Below, in pieces: positions 25,526 through 31,042 of a stretch of DNA of 64,000 nt. Position numbers and translations under genes: made by a program. Source of the DNA: Bacillota bacterium (lineage in GTDB: Bacteria > Bacillota > Clostridia > Christensenellales > SZUA-584); assembly GCA_023397655.1 (NCBI GenBank), contig JAEWTW010000057.1:62001-126000 (forward strand). Reading direction: 5' to 3'. Each line of letters starts with the position of its first letter. Position 1 is the first letter of the stretch. The notes beneath the pieces were generated by a model, which was not told the origin of the DNA, made no database searches, and saw only the letters and a program-made list of their open reading frames with translations.

Positions 25526-25996
25526 ATGATTGATGAAAGAAATCTAACAAAATACTATCAAAGTATTGCTGAGAAATTAGATGATATAGTTCCTTTCGAA
25601 TGGGACGAGATAGTTATGTATGGTGAAGAATTTGGAGATGTCAGAACTGCTTGTTTGTACTATAAACAAAAAGGAAAAGAAAATTATAGATCAGGCGGGC
25701 TAATTCCAAGTGAAAATTCTGTAGATGCTGATATTTATGCAGGATTAGTATATGAATTGATTCAAATAAATAAAAGATTGTGGAAAGAATTTTTGGATGC
25801 AGAGATACCGTTATGGGTAACAATTACTTTTCATTTATCCTCCGATTATCATTTTAAAGTTAAATTTGGATATGAAGCAAATAGGGAATTAAGCAGTACA
25901 GAACGAGAAATACACTGGGCATATAATGAGCTTGGGATAATACCTGAAGATGGTTTTTCCAAAAAAATACTTGAAGAATACTTATCTGGAAATTAA
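25526..25996 (+). CDS. YezG-like (DUF600) immunity protein, cassette 6
   Basis: 156 residues, ATG after TTAAGGAGACAAAA, 10 bp from the tip stop. It has the DUF600/YezG layout: LTKYYQSIAEKLDDIVPFEWDEIVMYGE, then LWVTITFHLSSDYHFKVKFGYE, and the end REIHWAYNELGIIPEDG with ILEEYL. YezG is the established immunity factor of the YeeF DNase toxin, so the pair with an EndoNS_2 tip is coherent. Confidence 0.88.
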   Translation: MIDERNLTKYYQSIAEKLDDIVPFEWDEIVMYGEEFGDVRTACLYYKQKGKENYRSGGLIPSENSVDADIYAGLVYELIQINKRLWKEFLDAEIPLWVTITFHLSSDYHFKVKFGYEANRELSSTEREIHWAYNELGIIPEDGFSKKILEEYLSGN

Positions 25997-26018
25997 ATAA
26001 GGATACTAATGCTTGTAG

Positions 26019-26048
26019 GCCGGAGAGAAAAACTTTCCGGCTTTTTTA
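26019..26048 (+). terminator. Terminator T6, end of cassette 6
   Basis: GCCGGA...TCCGGC stem followed by TTTTTTA. Confidence 0.8.
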
Positions 26049-26108
26049 TTTGCTGACCCGCAAACCGGCAAAGCCATAGACAGCCCCGACAGTAAAACGC
26101 TGGCGGAC

Positions 26109-27071
26109 GTGAACTCCGAAGCGGCCAGCTTTTACAAGGGGCTGGGCGACACAAAGGTCACCGGCGAACTGCACAGCGCCATGGGGGACATCTACATGAA
26201 TTACTTGGATATCCCCGAAAGCGTGGTATCCAATACGGAATTCGCGCCGATGGAGACAGCCTATCGCAACTACGAAGCGAACCCGACGATAGCCAATGCC
26301 GCAGCGTTCATCAATGAGGCGGGGAAGGTGCAGCGTATAGCGGTAGGCAATGCGGCGATGGAGGTGGATGCGGCAGGGCTGGGGACGCAGACTGAGATTG
26401 GCGTTGAGGCCACTGACATAGGAGTTAAGACAACTGATATTGGAGCCAGTGCAACGGATGTCGGGAAGAATGCAACGGACATCGGAGCGACAGCGAAGGC
26501 ATATGTTGACAGTGGAAGTGGTGCGGGGGATAATGGGAGTATACAGAAAGCTGTTGATCACCTTGAGAAATTTGCAGTTGATAATGGTGTAGGGAAATTT
26601 TCGTTAAGTACTGAACAGATACTGAAACTATCCGGTGGCAATATAGATTTAGCTGAAAGATTGATGCTAGCGACGAAAGAGGTGTTACCAGGAAGGTCAG
26701 TCTCAGAATTAGCCCAGATGTACGATTTACCAAATAATCCTGATCCCGCTTCACTTACAACATATGAAGTACGTATCTGGTATTTATGGCAAGAGTCACA
26801 ATTCAACAGCAGATTGGATTATAGCAAGCCACTTGAACAGGTTGCATATGATGCTTTTAATATGAGAAACGAGACAAGGACAAAAGCAAGGGATGTGATG
26901 ATGGACAGGGCTTGGGCAGATCACTTAATGGAAGGTGAGAAAAATAAGACGTTTGAGCAAATTGTTAATTATTATAACAAGAAAAAATATACAGGGAATG
27001 AATTATGGAAAAAAATAATTGAAAGTGCAACAAGATCAAGGGATAGTGTGAATAAATTATTTGGCTTATAG
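26109..27071 (+). CDS. Silent cassette 7: unrecognised helical toxin tip
   Basis: 320 residues from a GTG in type B scaffold; homology starts near 26054 (DPQTGKAIDSPDSKTLAD). The scaffold includes the Thr/Asp/Ile repeat (VEATDIGVKTTDIGASATDVG) and the junction VDSGSGAGDN. The ~180-residue tip is strongly helical: QKAVDHLEKFAVDNG, EQILKLSGGNIDLAERLMLAT, LTTYEVRIWYLWQESQFNSRL, AYDAFNMRNETRTKARDVMMD, KTFEQIVNYYNKKKYTGNELW. Its function is not recognised. It ends at the stop codon 10 bp before the immunity gene. No ribosome site; silent. Confidence 0.65.
   Translation: MNSEAASFYKGLGDTKVTGELHSAMGDIYMNYLDIPESVVSNTEFAPMETAYRNYEANPTIANAAAFINEAGKVQRIAVGNAAMEVDAAGLGTQTEIGVEATDIGVKTTDIGASATDVGKNATDIGATAKAYVDSGSGAGDNGSIQKAVDHLEKFAVDNGVGKFSLSTEQILKLSGGNIDLAERLMLATKEVLPGRSVSELAQMYDLPNNPDPASLTTYEVRIWYLWQESQFNSRLDYSKPLEQVAYDAFNMRNETRTKARDVMMDRAWADHLMEGEKNKTFEQIVNYYNKKKYTGNELWKKIIESATRSRDSVNKLFGL
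26506..26534 (+). promoter_or_regulatory. Junction promoter-like element, cassette 7
   Basis: TTGACA, 17 bp, GATAAT over codons VDS-x5-DN. Confidence 0.6.
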
Positions 27072-27081
27072 GAGGCTGTTT

Positions 27082-27390
27082 ATGGAAAAAAAATTGATTG
27101 AAGCTTTTGAACATGACTATGTAGAATACCATTTTGTTGAATTTGATGATGGTATGGACTTTATCAGAATCACAGAGATCATAAAAGACAAAATTGGTCC
27201 GGATAAAATGGATTACCAAGGAATTGAAGATATGCATGGTTTTTTTGAGAAAGATAACCTCCATGTTGATTTAGAATACGATGGAATGATCGGTAATTGG
27301 ATGGAGTTTAAAGGCGAACAATCGGAAAGAAATTTGGAAAAAGTAAGAGAATGGGCAAAAATAGTATTTGAAAACTTGATGGAAGTATAG
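27082..27390 (+). CDS. Immunity protein, cassette 7
   Basis: 102 residues; ATG 27082 follows ATAGGAGGCTGTTT, whereas the open frame from 27061 overlaps the tip. Acidic alpha/beta protein (DYVEYHFVEFDDGMDFIRITE, HVDLEYDGMIGNWMEF, REWAKIVFENLMEV). Family not recognised. Immunity inferred from position. Confidence 0.65.
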   Translation: MEKKLIEAFEHDYVEYHFVEFDDGMDFIRITEIIKDKIGPDKMDYQGIEDMHGFFEKDNLHVDLEYDGMIGNWMEFKGEQSERNLEKVREWAKIVFENLMEV

Positions 27391-27442
27391 AACTTAATTA
27401 GTTCCTTTCTGCCGTAAAATGGCTTTTATATATGTTGTTTTC

Positions 27443-27469
27443 GCCGGGTTTTTCCCCGGCTTTTCTTTT
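27443..27469 (+). terminator. Terminator T7, end of cassette 7
   Basis: GCCGGG/CCCGGC stem with a TTTTTC loop followed by TTTTCTTTT. Confidence 0.85.
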
Positions 27470-27494
27470 ACCAGAAACGCCAACGACAATACCT

Positions 27495-27992
27495 ATATTG
27501 ATCCCGCAAACCGGCAAGCCCATTGACATCCCCAACGGTAAAACGCTGGCGGACATCGACCCCGAAGCAGCCAGCTTTTACAAAGGCTTGGGCGAAACGC
27601 AAATGGATGGCGAACTGCACAATGCCATGGGGGACATATATTTGAGTTATATGAACATTCCCGAAAGAGTGGTGTCCAACACGGAATTCGCACCGATGGA
27701 GACAGCCTACCGCAACTACGAAGCGAACCCGACGGTATCGAACGCGGCGGCGTTCATCAATGAGGCGGGGAAGGTGCAGCGTATAGCGGTAGGCAATGGG
27801 TATAGTGTAGACAGCCCGTATACGAGGGTAAACGCGGCGGTAGAGGCGGATGCGGCAGGACTGGGAGTGAAGACTGAGATTGGCGTTGGGGCCACTGACA
27901 TAGGAGCAACAGCAACAGATATTGGAGCCAGTGCAACGGATGTCGGGAAGAATGCAACGGACATCGGAGCGACAGCGAAGGCATACGGCGTA
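27495..27992 (+). pseudogene. Type B scaffold fragment of cassette 8
   Basis: Copies PQTGKPIDIPNGKTLADIDPEAASFYKG through the Thr/Asp/Ile repeat and ends at TDIGATAKAYG, where sequence of a different scaffold begins in another frame. The first frame continues without homology to 28316. The junction therefore joins two scaffolds out of frame, and the fragment is dead as protein. Confidence 0.7.
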
Positions 27993-28827
27993 TGCAATGG
28001 TTACAGGCTTCTTTACAAGTCTTATCATGGAGGCTGGACCCACTGTCCGAAGCGAGATCAGCAATGCCAAGGCAGGCCGCGGCGTCATCGAGTCCGGAAA
28101 ATATCAGGAGCTGATGGACAACGCACTGATGCTGGACCCGAAGACAGAGGCGTATCGGACAGCAAAAGGCATACAGGACGGCAGCATCCACGCAAACGAT
28201 TACAACGTGGGCGCGCTGCTGCGGGCATACGTGGACGTCACAGGAGAGGCGGCGTTCATGCGCGATATGTCACAGATCATGAAGACGCCTGTCAGCACGG
28301 CGGAGCGGTTTGTTGATATGTTATCCCGTCTGAACCAGAACGCCAAGGCATCCCCCGCGGTAACCGATGCTATCAGCAACTATATCACAACGATGCAGGA
28401 CCTGGGCGACGCCATACCGGCCAATGTGCAGGACGCCGTTATGGAGGCATACCGCACATTCGAGGCCGACGGCACAAACAACAACGCGTTGACAGTGATT
28501 CAGACAGCGCTGCAAAGCATCGACAGCGCCATCATGCAGGGATTACAATCCGGCACTGATGTGACGGGGCTGCTGACCCTGCGCAGCCAGATGGAAAGCG
28601 GTCTGAGCGGGAGCATACAAAAAGGCATCTTTGCTTCCAAGGCGGTCAACACCAAAGTCATGGCGGACGCGGTGACGACGCTGCTGAAGCTGCCCGCGGA
28701 TGTGCAAGCAGCGATAGACATTGATGCGCTGTCACAGGCGTACTACGACTACCTGACGGCGGGTAAGAAGGGCAAGACGGAGGCGGAGGCCAAAGCGGTG
28801 GATGCACTGTTCACCAAGAAAAGGTGA
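27922..28827 (+). CDS. Type C scaffold fragment of cassette 8
   Basis: 301-residue frame, of which the meaningful part starts near 27985 (MVTGFFTSLIMEAGPTVRSE). It is Ala-rich and helical, with VESGKYQELMDN-like and TAYRTAKGIQDG-like segments and the block MADAVTTLLKLPADVQAAIDI, LSQAYYDYLTAGKKGKTEAEAKA. That block is found again in cassette 9. It represents a third scaffold not present in the full-length toxin. The frame ends in FTKKR*, just where the zincin remnant follows in another frame. No start signal. Confidence 0.55.
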   Translation: MEPVQRMSGRMQRTSERQRRHTAYAMVTGFFTSLIMEAGPTVRSEISNAKAGRGVIESGKYQELMDNALMLDPKTEAYRTAKGIQDGSIHANDYNVGALLRAYVDVTGEAAFMRDMSQIMKTPVSTAERFVDMLSRLNQNAKASPAVTDAISNYITTMQDLGDAIPANVQDAVMEAYRTFEADGTNNNALTVIQTALQSIDSAIMQGLQSGTDVTGLLTLRSQMESGLSGSIQKGIFASKAVNTKVMADAVTTLLKLPADVQAAIDIDALSQAYYDYLTAGKKGKTEAEAKAVDALFTKKR

Positions 28828-29098
28828 ACCAGGCCAATTATTGATAGATCCTGATGCTTCCTTTAGCGCTTTACAGCACGAATTAAGCCATTTTATTCAG
28901 GCTCAAAGACAGGGCTTTCCTTCGGCAGTTGAGAAATATGAGGATTGGAATGGTAGAATTGCTGATGAGTATAAGGCTTACAGTATAGAAATCTCAGAGG
29001 CTAAAGAATTGGGATTAGAAAATGTAGTAAAGCAATTACAAAAAAACTTTGAAGCCGAGAAACAATATATTATTGAACGTTATGGACCAATAAACTAA
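28802..29098 (+). CDS. Cassette 8 remnant: zincin metallopeptidase toxin tip, 5' truncated
   Basis: 98 residues in a different frame from the scaffold before it. The part from about residue 10 has SFSALQHELSHFIQAQRQGFP, an HExxH-like zinc site (HELSH), with a downstream Glu-containing helix (DEYKAYSIEISEAKELGLENV) as in zincin-like toxin tips. The start of the tip and the junction motif are missing, and this is the only cassette lacking the promoter-like element. The joint is probably a deletion. It would be inactive without a new scaffold and N-terminus. Confidence 0.6.
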   Translation: MHCSPRKGEPGQLLIDPDASFSALQHELSHFIQAQRQGFPSAVEKYEDWNGRIADEYKAYSIEISEAKELGLENVVKQLQKNFEAEKQYIIERYGPIN

Positions 29099-29119
29099 CA
29101 ATAGAAAGGAGAGCTACCT

Positions 29120-29473
29120 ATGTCAATGTCTGAAATGTATCAAAAGCTTAAGAACAATACAATAAATAATGATGAGCTTATTACTTGTCTTAAATCCGAA
29201 AACTATAGAATAGTAGCAATATCGATATCAAGATTAATCGAAAGGAATATAAGTAATCAAGATGCAGTTAGTAGACTCGAGAAATTAAGCAATCTTCTAT
29301 CAAACAGTAAATTTGTCGGGCCATGGCAAATGGGGCATTTTGCTATAGCTGCCTTACTGTTACTAAAAAACAATAACGTAGAAAATAGAGCAAAAGAATT
29401 ATATGATAAACTTAGCGAAAAAGATAAGTTTTTAGTTGATAATTTTATTAAGGCAGAAGCCTACAAACTCTAA
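29120..29473 (+). CDS. Immunity protein, cassette 8
   Basis: 117 residues, ATG after AGAAAGGAGAGCTACCT. All-helical, with short HEAT-like repeats (IVAISISRLIERNI, AVSRLEKLSNLL, FAIAALLLLKNN). Family not recognised. Position says it is the partner of the zincin tip. The open frame is intact although its toxin is broken, as expected if immunity is still useful to the cell. Confidence 0.6.
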   Translation: MSMSEMYQKLKNNTINNDELITCLKSENYRIVAISISRLIERNISNQDAVSRLEKLSNLLSNSKFVGPWQMGHFAIAALLLLKNNNVENRAKELYDKLSEKDKFLVDNFIKAEAYKL

Positions 29474-29491
29474 CGTATTAACTATTTCTAT

Positions 29492-29520
29492 GCCGGGCTT
29501 TGCCCCGGCTCTTTCTTTTC
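29492..29520 (+). terminator. Terminator T8, end of cassette 8
   Basis: GCCGGG/CCCGGC stem with CTTTGC loop followed by TCTTTCTTTTC. Confidence 0.85.
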
Positions 29521-29573
29521 TGTCACGGAACTAATACCATGATCTCAACAAGAAGAACAGCGTCTTCGACCAG

Positions 29574-30482
29574 ATGTATAAGCTGTATACTAAGCGGCTG
29601 GTGGGCAAGGACGCATTCAAGGCGATGACGGGCATTGAGGTAAAGGCTATGCCGAAGCCGCATAGGAATGTGCGTAAGCCAAATATGATTGCAGTCAGCA
29701 AGGATTGGAAAGGGACGCCTCCAAAAGGCTATAAGATGCGCGGCAGCTACGACAAGAACACCAAAGCGATGGCCGACGCCGTGACGACGCTGCTGAAACT
29801 GCCCGCGGATGTACAGGCGGCGATAGACATTGATGCGCTCTCACAATCGTACTACGACTTCCTGACGGCGGGCAAAAAGGGCAAGACGGCAGCGCAGGCC
29901 AAAGCGGTAGAGATGCTGTTCACAAGTGTGGAAGCGGCGATAGCGTCGGGCAAGCTGGATGCGGCGTCGGTGCAGCAGTTACAAGGGTTGTTGGCGGAGA
30001 TTGACAGCAAGAAGAGCGTGGGGGATAATGTAAGTGAATTTGAAGTGAGTGCTGCTAAGTACGCAGGTGGTCGTATAAGAATAGACACCAGAAAATTTAC
30101 GACCGAAGAGTATTCAGAGTATGAAGAAATAGGGGATCAAATGTATGACAATATCAGAGATACGCGAGATGATGTTGATAAAATAGCGAAAAACACCGGA
30201 TGGGACAGAGTTAAAATTCAAGCAATCAAAAGTCATTTGTTTTTTGAAAAGCATTTGTTCGACGATGGAGAAATAAGGCTATTTGATTCGGACTATTGGC
30301 AAGCTGAAGCTTGGATAAGGATGACGGTAGGTAATATGACAGAGTTAGACGAAGTGCTCTTAAAACACGAATTCTTTGAATTGGAATATATTAGAGAGCA
30401 TAAATGCACCTATGAAGAAGCCCATAAGAGGCAACAAAGCTATATGACTGGTATGGACAAATGTTCATTGGGTAGGTCTTAG
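29574..30482 (+). CDS. Silent cassette 9: N-terminal and type C scaffold fused to an unnamed tip
   Basis: 302 residues. Homology starts near 29542 with DNA copying the toxin N-terminus (NKKNSVFDQMYKLYTKRLVGKD, matching about 12650-12750), ending at MPKP. A short unique piece follows (SKDWKGTPPKGYKMRGSYDK), then type C scaffold joined at an AACACCAAAG microhomology. The junction reads IDSKKSVGDN. The tip has EEIGDQMYDNIRDTRDDVDKI, then NTGWDRVKIQAIKSHLFFEKH, FDSDYWQAEAWIRM and LLKHEFFELEY. I recall this arrangement in other Firmicute toxin and phage tips, with His in SHLFFEKH and HE in LLKHE as possible catalytic residues, but know no activity. No ribosome site. Confidence 0.65.
   Translation: MYKLYTKRLVGKDAFKAMTGIEVKAMPKPHRNVRKPNMIAVSKDWKGTPPKGYKMRGSYDKNTKAMADAVTTLLKLPADVQAAIDIDALSQSYYDFLTAGKKGKTAAQAKAVEMLFTSVEAAIASGKLDAASVQQLQGLLAEIDSKKSVGDNVSEFEVSAAKYAGGRIRIDTRKFTTEEYSEYEEIGDQMYDNIRDTRDDVDKIAKNTGWDRVKIQAIKSHLFFEKHLFDDGEIRLFDSDYWQAEAWIRMTVGNMTELDEVLLKHEFFELEYIREHKCTYEEAHKRQQSYMTGMDKCSLGRS
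30001..30029 (+). promoter_or_regulatory. Junction promoter-like element, cassette 9
   Basis: TTGACA, 17 bp, GATAAT over codons IDS-x5-DN. Confidence 0.6.
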
Positions 30483-30495
30483 AAAGGAGTAAAAT

Positions 30496-30741
30496 ATGTC
30501 ACTATATGTAATTATTGAAAAGGTATATGAGAATGAAAAGCAAGTTGTTTATAATTTTGGGCCTAGCCCGAACTCTTTTGAAAAGTTAGTGATCAACAAA
30601 GAGACTGGGGAGATAAATAGACTCGAAACATCAGTAAACAATCCGAACTATTATTATCTTAAAGCAGTAGCCAAATTGAATAGGCACATAAAGAGTAATC
30701 CTTCAGACCAATATCCAGACAAATTAATATATGCATCATAA
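30496..30741 (+). CDS. Immunity protein, cassette 9
   Basis: 81 residues, ATG after AGAAAGGAGTAAAAT, 13 bp from the tip stop. Small beta-rich protein (LYVIIEKVYENEKQVVYNFG, KLVINKETGEINRLE) with a C-terminal helix (YLKAVAKLNRHIKSN). Family not recognised; immunity inferred. Confidence 0.6.
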   Translation: MSLYVIIEKVYENEKQVVYNFGPSPNSFEKLVINKETGEINRLETSVNNPNYYYLKAVAKLNRHIKSNPSDQYPDKLIYAS

Positions 30742-30752
30742 TTTTTCGGTTC

Positions 30753-30779
30753 GCCGGGCTTGCCCGGCTTTTTCTTTTC
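30753..30779 (+). terminator. Terminator T9, end of cassette 9
   Basis: GCCGGGC/GCCCGGC stem followed by TTTTTCTTTTC. Confidence 0.85.
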
Positions 30780-30785
30780 TATCGC

Positions 30786-30941
30786 GGGGAACTGGGCCTC
30801 AAAAAGCAGTATCACGAGTTGAACAAAAAGAACAGCGTGTTCGACCAGATGTATAAGCTTTACACCAAGCGGCTGGTGGGCAAGGACGCGTTCAAGGCAA
30901 TGACGGGCATCGAGGTGAAGGCGATGCCGAAGCCGCATAAT
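30786..30941 (+). pseudogene. Terminal toxin scaffold scrap without tip
   Basis: Copies the toxin N-terminal segment (KKQYHELNKKNSVFDQMYKLY through AMTGIEVKAMPKPH) and stops at the same MPKP breakpoint as cassette 9. The open frame that runs on to 31046 (75 residues from 30819) is not toxin-like after this point. It has neither tip nor immunity gene and marks the end of the array just before the GH3 gene. Confidence 0.75.
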
Positions 30942-31042
30942 AAGTGCGCTTTCCGTCTGGCACAGCTGTCTGTTCTGATGTATAATATGCCCATCCCATA
31001 TACAACCGAAACCATACACCCATTCCCAAAGGAGCAAACCGC

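Noticed and set aside
27432..28316. 294-aa ORF as one real protein
   Set aside because: Its first ~20 residues are terminator and linker DNA, and after about 27992 the frame leaves scaffold homology; it is a fragment read through a joint.
17205..30779. Repeated terminator stems as an integron-like attC array
   Set aside because: The stems are short and followed by T tracts, no integrase gene is present, and the cassettes contain long scaffold homology that attC cassettes do not have.
17284..30941. CRISPR-like or satellite repeat array
   Set aside because: Repeated segments are protein-coding scaffold pieces of different lengths, not short regular repeats with spacers.
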